Shown in pieces: positions 19,527 to 29,887 of a stretch of 36,591 bases of DNA (its first letter is position 1; each line of letters opens with the position of its first letter). A model generated the notes under the pieces. The model saw only the letters and a list, made by a program, of their open reading frames with translations. It made no database searches and was not told where the DNA came from. Source of the stretch: Muribaculaceae bacterium (GTDB lineage: Bacteria > Bacteroidota > Bacteroidia > Bacteroidales > Muribaculaceae); NCBI GenBank assembly GCA_022509225.1, contig JAFLTM010000011.1:1-36591 (forward strand). Reading direction: 5' to 3'. The translations under genes and the position numbers were made by a program.

Positions 19527-20078
19527 ATGCATGTTATTAAAACTGAAATAGAAGGTGTTTTTATTCTTGAACCGTCAGTGTTCAAAGATGCAAGGGGTTA
19601 TTTTTTCGAGTCTTTCTCAAAAAAACAGTTTGACAGAGAGGTTATGCCTGTGAATTTTGTTCAGGATAATGAATCAAAGTCAACTAAAGGGGTGTTGAGA
19701 GGGCTGCATTTCCAAAAGCCCCCCTATTCTCAGGCCAAACTCGTGAGATGTGTCGTAGGCAGTGTGCTGGATGTTGCCGTTGACCTCAGGAAAGGCTCTC
19801 CGACGTTCGGCAAATATGTTGCCGTGGAACTCTCCGGCGACAATCATCGTGAATTCTTTATACCCAAAGGTTTTGCCCATGGGTTTGAAGTGTTGAGTGA
19901 TGTTGCTGTCTTTCAGTATAAATGTGATGAATACTATCATCCTGAGTCAGAAGGTGGGCTTGATCCCTTTGATCCGGCACTATCAATATCATGGAGGATC
20001 TCTTCAGAAAAAGCCATTGTGTCTGAAAAAGATAAGACCCATCCACTCCTGAAAGATTTTGTTACTCCTTTTGAATGA
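19527..20078 (+). CDS. rfbC: dTDP-4-dehydrorhamnose 3,5-epimerase
   Basis: 'GVFILEPSVFKDARGYFFESF...FVQDNESKSTKGVLRGLHFQKPPYSQAKLVRCVVG' RmlC signature. Confidence 0.97.
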   Translation: MHVIKTEIEGVFILEPSVFKDARGYFFESFSKKQFDREVMPVNFVQDNESKSTKGVLRGLHFQKPPYSQAKLVRCVVGSVLDVAVDLRKGSPTFGKYVAVELSGDNHREFFIPKGFAHGFEVLSDVAVFQYKCDEYYHPESEGGLDPFDPALSISWRISSEKAIVSEKDKTHPLLKDFVTPFE

Positions 20079-20968
20079 AGACAGTGATGGATAAACAATC
20101 GTTAAATATATTGGTTACCGGAGCTTACGGGCAATTGGGTAATAGTGTGAAAAGGGCAGCCCAAAAATCGACAGACCGATATTTCTTTACGGATGTTGAT
20201 TCACTCGACATAACAGATCATGCCGCAGTGAATGATTTTGTGGTCAAAAATAATATCGATGTCATTGTGAACTGCGCTGCTTATACTAATGTTGATGCAG
20301 CTGAAGACAACTATGAGGTTGCCGAACTTTTGAACGGGAGAGCTCCCGGAATATTGGCTGAGATCATGAAACAAAACAATGGCACCTTGATTCACATCTC
20401 AACTGATTATGTTTTTGGCGGTGACCTTGTGAACACTCCGGTTGATGAAAATTGCCCAACAAATCCCACTGGGGTGTATGGTTTGACAAAACTGCATGGT
20501 GAAAATGAAATTAAAGATTCGGGAGCCTCAGCTATAATTATTCGCACTTCATGGCTCTATTCTGAATTCGGTGCCAATTTCGTGAAAAAAATTATTTCTC
20601 TCCTTCAAGCCCGCGATTCAATAAAAGTGGTGTTCGACCAATGTGGAACCCCAACCTACGCCGGAGATCTTGCGGAGACTATTGTGACAGTGATATCAAA
20701 TAGGAAACTCAAAGGATTTGAGGGGATCTATCATTTTTCAAATGAAGGAGTATGTTCATGGTTTGATTTTGCTTCAGCCATCTGCAATTTGTCAGAATTT
20801 AAAGACAAAGAGATTTTACCTTGTCATTCAAATGAATTCCCTTCAAAAGTGACACGGCCACCCTATTCAGTGATGGACAAGACAAAAATTAAAGAAACTT
20901 TTAATGTGAAAATTCCTCACTGGCATGATTCCCTGAGAGTTTGCATGCGTAACATGGCATCTGAATAA
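20075..20968 (+). CDS. rfbD: dTDP-4-dehydrorhamnose reductase
   Basis: 'ILVTGAYGQLGNSVKR...ISTDYVFGG...NPTGVYGLTKLHGE' RmlD signature. Overlaps the rfbC stop by 4 nt (ATGA). Confidence 0.96.
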   Translation: MKTVMDKQSLNILVTGAYGQLGNSVKRAAQKSTDRYFFTDVDSLDITDHAAVNDFVVKNNIDVIVNCAAYTNVDAAEDNYEVAELLNGRAPGILAEIMKQNNGTLIHISTDYVFGGDLVNTPVDENCPTNPTGVYGLTKLHGENEIKDSGASAIIIRTSWLYSEFGANFVKKIISLLQARDSIKVVFDQCGTPTYAGDLAETIVTVISNRKLKGFEGIYHFSNEGVCSWFDFASAICNLSEFKDKEILPCHSNEFPSKVTRPPYSVMDKTKIKETFNVKIPHWHDSLRVCMRNMASE

Positions 20969-21005
20969 AACTCCCCACGTAACAAGCTTTAAAAATTACA
21001 AAATT

Positions 21006-22148
21006 ATGAGTGATACCCCTAAAAATATAATGATAACAGGTGGCGCCGGTTTCATTGGATCGCATGTTGTCAGACTCTTTGTAACCAAATATCCGGAATC
21101 AACCATTGTCAATGTCGATAAACTCACCTATGCAGGTAATCTGGCTAATCTAAAAGATATTGAAAATGCATCGAATTATAAATTCTATAAGGCGGATATA
21201 GCCGATATAGATGAGATGAGAAAGATTATTAGTGAAAACAAGATTACCGGAGTGATACATCTGGCTGCTGAAAGTCATGTAGATCGTTCAATCAAAGACC
21301 CTTTCACTTTTGCAAGAACAAATGTCATGGGCACCCTCTCGCTCCTTCAGGCTGCCAAGGAGTATTGGGAATCTCTGCCGGATAAGTTTGAAAACAAGCT
21401 TTTCTATCATATTTCAACCGATGAGGTATATGGTGCGTTGGAACTGACAAATCCTGAAGGGGTAAAGGCTCCTTTCACAACAAAGGCATCGGCAAGCGAC
21501 CACACAGCTTTCGGGGTGGATTTCTTTACTGAAGAAACAAAATATAATCCACATTCCCCGTATTCTGCATCCAAAGCTTCAAGCGATCATTTCGTCAGAG
21601 CTTATCACGACACCTATGGACTCCCTACAATAGTCACGAACTGTTCAAACAATTATGGACCGTATCAATTTCCTGAAAAATTGATTCCTCTGTTTATCAA
21701 TAATATAATGCAAAACCGCCCACTTCCGGTTTATGGCAAAGGCGAGAATGTCAGAGACTGGCTATTCGTTGAAGATCATGCCCGTGCAATCGACCTTATT
21801 TTCCATAAAGGGAAACCGGGTGACACATATAATATCGGCGGATTTAACGAATGGAAAAATATTGACCTTATAAAGGTTTTGATCCGCACTGTCGACCGGC
21901 TTACAGGCAAACCGGAAGGATCCTCCGAACATCTTATCACATACGTCACCGACAGGCTCGGTCATGACATGCGTTATGCAATCGATAGCCGTAAACTCCA
22001 ATCAGAACTTGGTTGGGAGCCCAGCCTCCAATTCGAAGAAGGAATTGAAAAAACTGTGAAATGGTACCTCGACAACAAGGAATGGGTTGACAATGTCACC
22101 AGCGGTGATTACGAAAAATACTATGATAAAATGTATGGCGACCGTTAA
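21006..22148 (+). CDS. rfbB: dTDP-glucose 4,6-dehydratase
   Basis: 'MITGGAGFIGSHVVRLF...LAAESHVDRSI...YSASKASSDHFVRAYHDTYGLPTIVTNCSNNYGPYQFPEKLIPL' RmlB signature. Confidence 0.97.
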   Translation: MSDTPKNIMITGGAGFIGSHVVRLFVTKYPESTIVNVDKLTYAGNLANLKDIENASNYKFYKADIADIDEMRKIISENKITGVIHLAAESHVDRSIKDPFTFARTNVMGTLSLLQAAKEYWESLPDKFENKLFYHISTDEVYGALELTNPEGVKAPFTTKASASDHTAFGVDFFTEETKYNPHSPYSASKASSDHFVRAYHDTYGLPTIVTNCSNNYGPYQFPEKLIPLFINNIMQNRPLPVYGKGENVRDWLFVEDHARAIDLIFHKGKPGDTYNIGGFNEWKNIDLIKVLIRTVDRLTGKPEGSSEHLITYVTDRLGHDMRYAIDSRKLQSELGWEPSLQFEEGIEKTVKWYLDNKEWVDNVTSGDYEKYYDKMYGDR

Positions 22149-22154
22149 AAGCCT

Positions 22155-23315
22155 TTAGATCGATGAGAAGAATTTTTTGATTCTTTCCAGACCCTCACAC
22201 AATCTTTTTCTTTGGCAGGCTATGTTGATTCTCATGAATCCTTCGCCTGCCTTTCCGTACATAGAGCCCGCGTTCAGCCACACTCCGGTCTCATCGATCA
22301 TTCTTTCCTCTAATATTTCTGAAGATATATTGAATTGCCGGCAATCCATCCATACCAGATAAGTTCCTTCAAGCTTGATTAACGGGATGTCAGGAAGTTC
22401 TCTTTTAAAGAAATCAACCACTGTCTGATAATTATCATATAAGTAGCCTACAAGAGCTTCAAGCCACTCCTCACCTTTTGTGTAAGCTTCGATTGTTGCA
22501 ATCACTCCGAACGGGTTAACATCGCACACTTCATTTATATTTATGGCCTTATCAATTTTTGCCCGCATTTGGTCATTCCGGCATACAATATTGGCAATTT
22601 GCAAACCTGCTATATTGAAGGCTTTTGAGGGCGAAAAACACACCACACTCTTTTCAGCGTGATCAGACAGGGATGCATAAGGAATGTATTTATATGGACG
22701 GTAAACCAATTCACAGTGTATCTCGTCACTAACCACTGTCACTCCGTTTTTTTCACAAATCTCTCCAATTCTGAGAAGCTCTTCTTCTGTCCAAACTCTA
22801 CCGGATGGATTATGAGGATTACATAAAAGCATGACCTTAGCCCCGGCATCTGAAGCTCTATTCTCTAAATCTGCAAAATCAATGTAATAAGATCCATCTC
22901 TTAATATAAGTTCATTCTCAGATACTTCACAGCCGTTATTACGTATGGAGGAAAAAAAACAATTATAGACCGGAGTTTGCACAATCACTTTATCCCCCGG
23001 ATTTGTCAGGGCTTTGATTACAGCAGAAACTGCCGGCACCACCCCGCTTGTGTATATCATTTCATCTGACCCGAAATTCCAGCCATGTCTTCTTGAAAAC
23101 CAATTCCTTACAGCATCATAATATTCCTGTGGCACCTTCGTATATCCGAAAATACCCTGTTCCACCCGTTTTTTTAACGCCTCTATTATGGGGGGAGCCG
23201 TCTTGAAATCCATATCGGCAACCCACAATGGAATCAAATCATCTTTTTCATTACTATCCCATTTATAGGAATTGGTTTTATGTCGATTGGTGGGTTCATC
23301 AAAATTGTAATACAT
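22155..23315 (-). CDS. PLP-dependent aminotransferase, MalY/PatB family (putative cystathionine beta-lyase)
   Basis: 'LIPLWVADMDFKTAPPIIEAL...NPHNPSGRVW...DEIHCELVY...SPSKAFNIAGLQ'. Start assigned to MYYNFDEPTNRH (23315) because the extra N-terminus of the listed ORF overlaps a possible promoter. Confidence 0.9.
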   Translation of the reverse strand: MYYNFDEPTNRHKTNSYKWDSNEKDDLIPLWVADMDFKTAPPIIEALKKRVEQGIFGYTKVPQEYYDAVRNWFSRRHGWNFGSDEMIYTSGVVPAVSAVIKALTNPGDKVIVQTPVYNCFFSSIRNNGCEVSENELILRDGSYYIDFADLENRASDAGAKVMLLCNPHNPSGRVWTEEELLRIGEICEKNGVTVVSDEIHCELVYRPYKYIPYASLSDHAEKSVVCFSPSKAFNIAGLQIANIVCRNDQMRAKIDKAININEVCDVNPFGVIATIEAYTKGEEWLEALVGYLYDNYQTVVDFFKRELPDIPLIKLEGTYLVWMDCRQFNISSEILEERMIDETGVWLNAGSMYGKAGEGFMRINIACQRKRLCEGLERIKKFFSSI

Positions 23316-23383
23316 CTTTTTTCGTCTTTTTTTGGGATATAAATTTAAGCAAAAATAATCACTCAAACTAATTTGGCTTTATA

Positions 23384-23414
23384 TTGCAATTATCGTTTCT
23401 TAAAGTTAAGTTTG
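23384..23414 (+). promoter_or_regulatory. Predicted Bacteroidetes-type promoter for menB-menC-menE
   Basis: TTG (23384-23386), 20 nt spacer, TAAGTTTG (23407-23414), 22 nt upstream of the menB ATG. Confidence 0.6.
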
Positions 23415-23436
23415 CATATAACTAAATTGTTTTTTT

Positions 23437-24252
23437 ATGTTTGCTTGGAAACCTATTAAAAGTTATACTGATATACTGTTTGAAGAATTCGAGGGTATTG
23501 CAAAAATCACTATCAACAGACCCCAGGTATATAATGCCTTCCGACCCTTGACCAATATGGAAATGCTTGATGCTTTCTCAATTTGTAGGGAACGAGCAGA
23601 CATTGGTGTCGTGGTGTTAACAGGAGCAGGCGATAAAGCGTTTTGCAGCGGAGGTGATCAAAATGCCAAAGGAAGAGGCGGATATGTGGGAGATGATGGC
23701 GTGCCACGTCTGAATGTGCTGGATCTCCATAATGCAATCAGATCTATTCCGAAACCGGTTATTGCCATGGTTAACGGCTATGCAATTGGAGGCGGAAATG
23801 TTTTAAATGTGATTTGTGATTTATCGATAGCAAGCGATAACGCTCGGTTTGGACAGACAGGACCCAAGGTGGGAAGTTTCGATGCCGGATTCGGGTCATC
23901 TTATCTTGCCCGCTGCGTTGGACAGAAGAAAGCTCGCGAGATATGGTTCCTTTGCAGGCAATACACTGCAGAAGAAGCCTTGCAAATGGGAATGGTGAAC
24001 AAGGTGGTGCCTTTCGACAAACTGGAAGAGGAGGTGGTGGAATGGTGTCGCGTGATTATGAAGAGGTCGCCCCTGGCCATCAGAATGATCAAAAGAGGTT
24101 TGAATGCTGAACTTGACGGACAGCGTGGACTCATGGAATTTGCGGGAGATGCCACTCTGATGTATTATCTTATGGATGAGGCACAGGAGGGTAAAGAAGC
24201 TTTCCTTGAAAAACGAGACCCCGATTTCGACAAATTCCCCAAATTCCCATGA
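23437..24252 (+). CDS. menB: 1,4-dihydroxy-2-naphthoyl-CoA synthase
   Basis: Crotonase fold: '[24 protein letters not shown]...[11 protein letters not shown]...[18 protein letters not shown]'. Confidence 0.96.
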   Translation: MFAWKPIKSYTDILFEEFEGIAKITINRPQVYNAFRPLTNMEMLDAFSICRERADIGVVVLTGAGDKAFCSGGDQNAKGRGGYVGDDGVPRLNVLDLHNAIRSIPKPVIAMVNGYAIGGGNVLNVICDLSIASDNARFGQTGPKVGSFDAGFGSSYLARCVGQKKAREIWFLCRQYTAEEALQMGMVNKVVPFDKLEEEVVEWCRVIMKRSPLAIRMIKRGLNAELDGQRGLMEFAGDATLMYYLMDEAQEGKEAFLEKRDPDFDKFPKFP

Positions 24253-24253
24253 A

Positions 24254-25312
24254 ATGAGACTGGAATTCGCACCTTATCTGCTTGATTTCAAAACACCGGG
24301 GGGAACTTCAAGAGGTATCCTCACGGAAAAACCCACTTTCTTGATTAAAATATACGATGAGAGAAATCCGGAAAAATTCGGTATAGGCGAGGCTGCCGTT
24401 TTCCCCGGTCTTTCTCCAGAAGCCGACGGAAATTATGTATGGAAACTTACTGAGCTCATGGCCAATATGGCCATAGGCAAGGAAACTGACCTGAGCCGGC
24501 ATTCCTCCATACAGTTCGGTTTGGAGCAGGCCATTCTTGACTTTTCTAATGGATGCAACGGCATATACTTCCCTGGTGATTTCACTGAAGGAAACTCTTC
24601 AATAGAAATAAACGGACTGGTGTGGATGGGTGATTTTGATGAAATGATAGAAAGAATTGAGAAAAAAATAAATGAAGGATTTCGTTGTATCAAATTAAAA
24701 ATCGGTGCTATCGACTGGGATAAAGAACTTGAAATGATAGAATTTATCCGGGGGAAATTCAATGAAACCGAGCTCATGATCAGGACTGATGCAAATGGTG
24801 GTTTTTCACCGGATAATTGCTTGGAGAAGCTATATGCGCTTGCCGAACTCGGAGTTCATTCAATAGAGCAGCCTGTAAAAGAAGGTAATCCCTCGGTTAT
24901 GGCTGAAATATGCAAGAATTCACCCCTCCCTGTAGCATTGGACGAGGAGTTGATTGGGAAAGGCTCAACAGAGGAAAGAATTGCAGTTTTAGAAGATATA
25001 ATGCCGGCTTATATCATCTTGAAACCCGCTCTTTGCGGAGGTTTTTCCGGTGCTGCCGAATGGATAGAGGAGGCTGATAAAAGAGGTATTGGATGGTGGG
25101 TCACTTCTGCATTGGAATCGAATGTGGGACTTAATGCCATAGCACAATGGACTGCGTCTGTCAGAGCAAAAGGTCCCCAAGGTCTTGGAACGGGTGCATT
25201 GTTTAACAATAATTTTGAAACCCCTCTCTTTTTGGAAAAGGATCAATTGATGTTTAAACCTGACTTGAACTTTGACTATAATCAGTTCGATAATTTAAAA
25301 TGGCACAGATAA
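24254..25312 (+). CDS. menC: o-succinylbenzoate synthase (enolase superfamily)
   Basis: 'IKLKIGAIDWDKELEMIEFIRG...LMIRTDANGGFSPDN...SIEQPV...ALDEELIG...LKPALCGGF'. Start set at ATG 24254, just after the menB stop. Confidence 0.92.
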   Translation: MRLEFAPYLLDFKTPGGTSRGILTEKPTFLIKIYDERNPEKFGIGEAAVFPGLSPEADGNYVWKLTELMANMAIGKETDLSRHSSIQFGLEQAILDFSNGCNGIYFPGDFTEGNSSIEINGLVWMGDFDEMIERIEKKINEGFRCIKLKIGAIDWDKELEMIEFIRGKFNETELMIRTDANGGFSPDNCLEKLYALAELGVHSIEQPVKEGNPSVMAEICKNSPLPVALDEELIGKGSTEERIAVLEDIMPAYIILKPALCGGFSGAAEWIEEADKRGIGWWVTSALESNVGLNAIAQWTASVRAKGPQGLGTGALFNNNFETPLFLEKDQLMFKPDLNFDYNQFDNLKWHR

Positions 25313-25315
25313 TAT

Positions 25316-26275
25316 ATGGATTATCCCCGGTTCTTGGATATATGGAGAAATCTTGACTCTGAAATTGAAGTATCAACTTCGGGATCCACCGGTACACCTA
25401 AAAAGATCTTTTTAGAGAAAAGGATGATGCGTGAAAGTGCCGAAAGAACCAATAACTTTTTTAATATTTCTGCTGCTTCTCATCTTCATTCTTGCATCTC
25501 ACCGGATTTTATTGGAGGCAAGATGATGGCCGTAAGGGCAGAATTGGCAGGATGCGGTTTTTCATGGGAGAATCCCTCCAACCGGCCTTTAGCTGATTTG
25601 CCTAAAAACAGAGTGCTTGATTTAGTGGCTGTAGTGCCGTCGCAAATGAATTTCATTACAGATAGTTTATCCCGTCTGCCTGACATCAAGAATATAATTG
25701 TTGGAGGTGCCCCGATTCCATCAATCTTGAAAGGTAAAATTCATGAAAGCGGAATAAATGCCTATGAAACCTACGGGATGACGGAAACAGCATCACACAT
25801 AGCGTTACGAAAGATTACATCCGACAGGATTCCTTTCGTTACTTTTGAAAATATTGGCATTGAAAAATCAGATTCCGGAACGCTTGTGATTAATTTGCCC
25901 GGACAACCTCCCGTTATAACCACTGATTTGTGTGAAATTGTTTCAGAAAGGGAATTTTTCATTATAGGCAGAAAAGACAACATTATTATCACCGGAGCAA
26001 AGAAAGTCAACCCTCTTGATATAGAAGAACGGATTAGACAATTTATACCTCAACGTTTTATTGTAACTGCATTCCCCCACAATCTATGGGGAGAACGTAT
26101 TGTCTTGATTATTGAAGGCCGGGATTTTTTCTCCTCAGACTCTCTGATGAAGCAAATCAGTGAAGTTTTGCCGGCATGGCAAAAGCCTAAAGAAATAATT
26201 TTTGTAGATAAACTTCCTGAAACTTCAAACGGGAAACTCAAACGTTCTAAAAACCCTGAAGATTATAGATCTTAG
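25316..26275 (+). CDS. menE: o-succinylbenzoate-CoA ligase, short form
   Basis: ANL motifs 'VSTSGSTGTPKKI', 'YETYGMTETASHIA', 'GRKDNIIITGAKKVNPLDIE', 'LPETSNGKLKR'. Follows menC. Confidence 0.9.
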   Translation: MDYPRFLDIWRNLDSEIEVSTSGSTGTPKKIFLEKRMMRESAERTNNFFNISAASHLHSCISPDFIGGKMMAVRAELAGCGFSWENPSNRPLADLPKNRVLDLVAVVPSQMNFITDSLSRLPDIKNIIVGGAPIPSILKGKIHESGINAYETYGMTETASHIALRKITSDRIPFVTFENIGIEKSDSGTLVINLPGQPPVITTDLCEIVSEREFFIIGRKDNIIITGAKKVNPLDIEERIRQFIPQRFIVTAFPHNLWGERIVLIIEGRDFFSSDSLMKQISEVLPAWQKPKEIIFVDKLPETSNGKLKRSKNPEDYRS

Positions 26276-26297
26276 ATTTAGCGATGAGCAATTCTCA

Positions 26298-26319
26298 ACA
26301 TTTTGTTAAAACAAAGTGT
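26298..26319. terminator. Possible bidirectional hairpin between convergent genes
   Basis: ACATTTTGTT-AA-AACAAAGTGT, 10-nt arms with one wobble pair. No clear U-tract. Confidence 0.3.
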
Positions 26320-26327
26320 CTCGAATC

Positions 26328-26537
26328 TTATTCCTGTTTTTCACGTTCTTTACGCAACCGGTCTCTTTTCCGAAGTGCAAAATAAGCAAGTATAATTACA
26401 ATAATTTCAGCGCTAAGGGTAATCCAAAATCTTGCTATTTCTCCTGATTTCAGCAAATCCAGTCCGAAATAGAGAGTCATGAAAACAGCATAAATCACCA
26501 ACAGACAAGTAACTAACTGATATTTTCTTATTTTCAT
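26328..26537 (-). CDS. Small membrane protein of unknown function
   Basis: 69 aa, two predicted TM helices and a basic C-terminus. Overlaps the upstream exonuclease gene by 4 nt. Confidence 0.65.
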   Translation of the reverse strand: MKIRKYQLVTCLLVIYAVFMTLYFGLDLLKSGEIARFWITLSAEIIVIILAYFALRKRDRLRKEREKQE

Positions 26538-27199
26538 GATTCTTCCTCTGAAATTTCCGCAGTTTCTTCATGGTATTTAAGATAGGCGGACTCAGCAGGT
26601 CTGAAATTGCCTTCTTTCAAATATCTGTAGATGCGTATGCATGCATAGGCATCTAACGCTGCATAGTTTTTTTGTGCATCTGTGAGTTCTTCTGCTTCCC
26701 AGTTCGAAAGTCGCTGATGTTTGCTGATCCTCTCTCCGAAAAGTATGCCGTATAATCTTGAAAGACTACTGTCGGTTATCTTGAATTCTTTTGCGTAACT
26801 TTGAAGCTCCACAAACGCCTGAGGATTCATTTCCGCTATTTTGGCAAGATTATGAAAATCATCTCTTATTGAAAGGCCAACCTTTAGCAATTCTCGATCT
26901 TCCAGAATATCAATAACCTCTTGGGGTAAACCGATTTTATTTATGCGGAAAAGAAAACTTTTTTCAGGAGTTGACAGCTGCACAAGAGCAATAGTGTGAT
27001 ATTCTCCTTTTTTAAAACTTGGTTTGGTTTCCGTGTCAAATCCGATTATTGAAGACTGTCGCAGTTCGGCGACGGCATCCCGGATGCCGTCGTTCCGATC
27101 CACTATCACAATCTCCTTATTATAGTTGGCTGCTGGAAGTCCTGCAAGAACTTCCTTTTCTATTGAAACGTAGGCTCTGTCGTTTAGCTCAACACTCAC
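26534..27199 (-). CDS. 3'-5' exonuclease domain protein (RNase D-like, DEDD family)
   Basis: '[35 protein letters not shown]...[16 protein letters not shown]...[31 protein letters not shown]'. Confidence 0.9.
   Translation of the reverse strand: MSVELNDRAYVSIEKEVLAGLPAANYNKEIVIVDRNDGIRDAVAELRQSSIIGFDTETKPSFKKGEYHTIALVQLSTPEKSFLFRINKIGLPQEVIDILEDRELLKVGLSIRDDFHNLAKIAEMNPQAFVELQSYAKEFKITDSSLSRLYGILFGERISKHQRLSNWEAEELTDAQKNYAALDAYACIRIYRYLKEGNFRPAESAYLKYHEETAEISEEES
27070..27092. repeat. Perfect 11-bp inverted repeat with a 1-nt centre, inside the exonuclease gene
   Basis: cgacggcatcc-c-ggatgccgtcg, read directly. Confidence 0.9.
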
Positions 27200-28476
27200 C
27201 AGGCAAACATAGGATAATCATTCATCATCTCGTTGACTTCCCCAAGCACTTTTGCAATAACTTCCGGTTCATCTGCATGTGTAAGGACTTCATCGATCAT
27301 TTCTGCTATTGTCTCCATCAAATCCTCTTTTGCTCCGCGGGTTGTTATAGCTGCTGTGCCGAAACGTAATCCCGAGGTTAGGAAGGGAGAACGGCTATCG
27401 TAGGGCACCATATTTTTATTGGCTGTGATATCTGCTTCAACCAACACTCTTTCCGCCTTCTTTCCGCTCATCTCAGGGAATTTAGGTCTGAGATCCACAA
27501 GCATCGAGTGATTGTCGGTGCCGTCTGAGATTATCTTATAACCCCTCTTGATCAAAGCTTCTGCCAAAGCCGCCGCATTCTTTTTAACCTGTTCGGCATA
27601 TTCCTTCCATTCAGGCTGAAGTGCCTCTCCGAATGCAACTGCTTTAGCGGCTATCACATGTTCAAGTGGCCCACCTTGCACGCCCGGGAATACTGCAGAA
27701 TCTAAGAGAGCAGACATTTTCTTGACCTCTCCCTTCGGAGTTTTCTTGCCCCAGGGATTGTCGAAATCTTTACCCATCAATATCATTCCTCCGCGCGGAC
27801 CCCTTAGTGTCTTATGGGTGGTTGTAGTGACGATGTGAGCATGTTTCACCGGGTTTTCAAGAAGTCCGGCGGCAATGAGCCCTGCGGGATGAGCCATATC
27901 AACCATAAAAATAGCGCCTATCTCATCGGCAAGTTTCCTGATTCTGGCATAATCCCATTCCCGGCTATAAGCGCTTGCCCCGGCTATTATCAATTTTGGT
28001 TTATACTCCCTCGCCTTTTTTTCCATTTCATCATAGTCAACCCTTCCGGTCTCTGCATTCACAGAATAACTTATAGGATTAAATTGAAGACCTGAAAAAT
28101 TCACGGGACTGCCATGACTAAGGTGTCCACCGTGACTCAGATCCATACCCATAAATGTGTCGCCCGGTTGAAGGCAAGCCATAAAAACAGCCATATTGGC
28201 TTGTGCGCCACTATGGGGCTGAACATTTACCCATTCTGCATCAAACAGTTTTTTTGCCCTCTCGATCGCAAGGTTTTCTGCTTCATCCACCACCTGACAT
28301 CCTCCGTAATACCTGTGTCCCGGATAGCCTTCAGCATATTTATTGGTTAAACAAGAACCCATGGCCCTCATTACCTCGTCGCTTACAAAATTTTCACTCG
28401 CTATGAGCTCGATACCTCTACGTTGACGAAGATGCTCCCTGTCTATTATATCAAAAACTTCATTATCTCTTTTCAT
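27196..28476 (-). CDS. glyA: Serine hydroxymethyltransferase
   Basis: '[57 protein letters not shown]...[19 protein letters not shown]'. Confidence 0.98.
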   Translation of the reverse strand: MKRDNEVFDIIDREHLRQRRGIELIASENFVSDEVMRAMGSCLTNKYAEGYPGHRYYGGCQVVDEAENLAIERAKKLFDAEWVNVQPHSGAQANMAVFMACLQPGDTFMGMDLSHGGHLSHGSPVNFSGLQFNPISYSVNAETGRVDYDEMEKKAREYKPKLIIAGASAYSREWDYARIRKLADEIGAIFMVDMAHPAGLIAAGLLENPVKHAHIVTTTTHKTLRGPRGGMILMGKDFDNPWGKKTPKGEVKKMSALLDSAVFPGVQGGPLEHVIAAKAVAFGEALQPEWKEYAEQVKKNAAALAEALIKRGYKIISDGTDNHSMLVDLRPKFPEMSGKKAERVLVEADITANKNMVPYDSRSPFLTSGLRFGTAAITTRGAKEDLMETIAEMIDEVLTHADEPEVIAKVLGEVNEMMNDYPMFAW

Positions 28477-28553
28477 GGTATTTGTTAGCTTTTTAGTTTT
28501 ATTTTTGAAAGTTGGGTGAATTATTATTCAATTTTATATGGTACCGGATATGA

Positions 28554-29846
28554 TTATCCACCAAAATTGTCATAATGAATTGATTCAGGTTCCACTCCAA
28601 GATTATAGAGCATATTGTTGACAGCATTGCTCATAGGTCCGGGGCCACACATGTAATATTCAATATCCTCAGGACTTTCATGGTTCTTCAGATATTTTTC
28701 ATACATCACTTCATGCACAAATCCCGGTGTGTATTCAACACCTGCAGCATCTGCTGCCGGATCCGGTCGGTCGAGTGCAAGGTAGAATTTGAAATTCGGG
28801 AATTCTTTCTCCAAATCAAGGAAATCTTGAAGATAAAACACTTCATTCAGCGCCCTTGCACCATAGAAATAGCTCATCTTTCGGTCGGTGCAATGTCTGG
28901 TCTTGGTCATCCACATTATCTGAGCCCGCAATGGTGCCATACCGGCACCGCCTCCAACCCATATCATCTCTGCCTTTGAGTTTATAATTGGATGGAAGTC
29001 ACCGTAAGGGCCACTCATCAAAACCTTGTCGCCCGGTTTAAGTGAGAATATATAGGAGGAGGCTATTCCCGGAGGCACATCCATAAAACCTGTCTGAGGT
29101 TTCGGTTTGAAAGGTGGGGTGGCTATTCTCACTGTCAGCATGAATCGGTCGCCCTCTTCGGGATAATTTGCCATGGAATAAGCCCTGACCGTTTCCTCGG
29201 TATTTTTAGCTTTCAATGTGAACAATCCGAATTTTTCCCATGCCGGGAGATACTCTTTTCCTATAAGTCCTTTATCAATATCCTTGTCGTAGTCTATTTC
29301 ATATTTTGGAATACGGATCTGTGAATATGAACCCGGGATAAAGTTCATGTGCTCTCCTTCCGGAAGCTGCACTATAAACTCTTTCATGAAAGTGGCCACG
29401 TTCTTGTTAGAGATCACTTCACATTCATATTCTTTCACGTCAAGGGCAGCTTCATCAATCTCTATATGAAGGTCGTTTTTAACTTTAACCTGGCACCCGA
29501 GTCTCCAGTGATCTTTAATCTGTTTACGTGTGAAATGAACCGCTTCTGTAGGGAGCATATCGCCTCCACCCTCGGTAACCTGAAGTTTGCATTGTCCGCA
29601 GCTCCCCTTTCCTCCGCAAGCCGACGAGAGATGCACCCCTCCTTCCGACAAAGTGGCCAATAGCGTTTTTCCCGCTTGAGCCGGCAATTCTTTTTTGCCT
29701 CCGTTTATTGTGATCATCACGTCACCTCCAGCTACAAGCCATTTCTTCGCGAATAGCAGGATTATAACCAAAACGAGTGCAATCGACAGGAAAATCAATG
29801 CCGCCACAACAACCGAGTTCCAATGAACCATATTCAGAACAGACAT
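28554..29846 (-). CDS. nqrF: Na+-translocating NADH:quinone reductase subunit F
   Basis: N-terminal TM, 2Fe-2S ferredoxin motif 'CGGKGSCGQCKLQV', FAD/NADH module 'RAYSMANYPEEGDRFMLTVRIATPP', C-terminus IHYDNFGG. Confidence 0.97.
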   Translation of the reverse strand: MSVLNMVHWNSVVVAALIFLSIALVLVIILLFAKKWLVAGGDVMITINGGKKELPAQAGKTLLATLSEGGVHLSSACGGKGSCGQCKLQVTEGGGDMLPTEAVHFTRKQIKDHWRLGCQVKVKNDLHIEIDEAALDVKEYECEVISNKNVATFMKEFIVQLPEGEHMNFIPGSYSQIRIPKYEIDYDKDIDKGLIGKEYLPAWEKFGLFTLKAKNTEETVRAYSMANYPEEGDRFMLTVRIATPPFKPKPQTGFMDVPPGIASSYIFSLKPGDKVLMSGPYGDFHPIINSKAEMIWVGGGAGMAPLRAQIMWMTKTRHCTDRKMSYFYGARALNEVFYLQDFLDLEKEFPNFKFYLALDRPDPAADAAGVEYTPGFVHEVMYEKYLKNHESPEDIEYYMCGPGPMSNAVNNMLYNLGVEPESIHYDNFGG

Positions 29847-29887
29847 ATATATCGGTCTTTTAATTTCTTTTTTTAGTTTCTTTCAGA

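Noticed and set aside
23316-23366. Extended N-terminus of the MalY/PatB ORF (MSDYFCLNLYPKKRRKK)
   Set aside because: Overlaps a possible -7 box (minus strand TATTTTTG at 23350-23357), and family members start near MYYNFDEP. Assigned start is 23315.
27019-27369. 116-aa plus-strand ORF rich in Cys
   Set aside because: Antisense to the exonuclease/glyA junction; no support as a gene.
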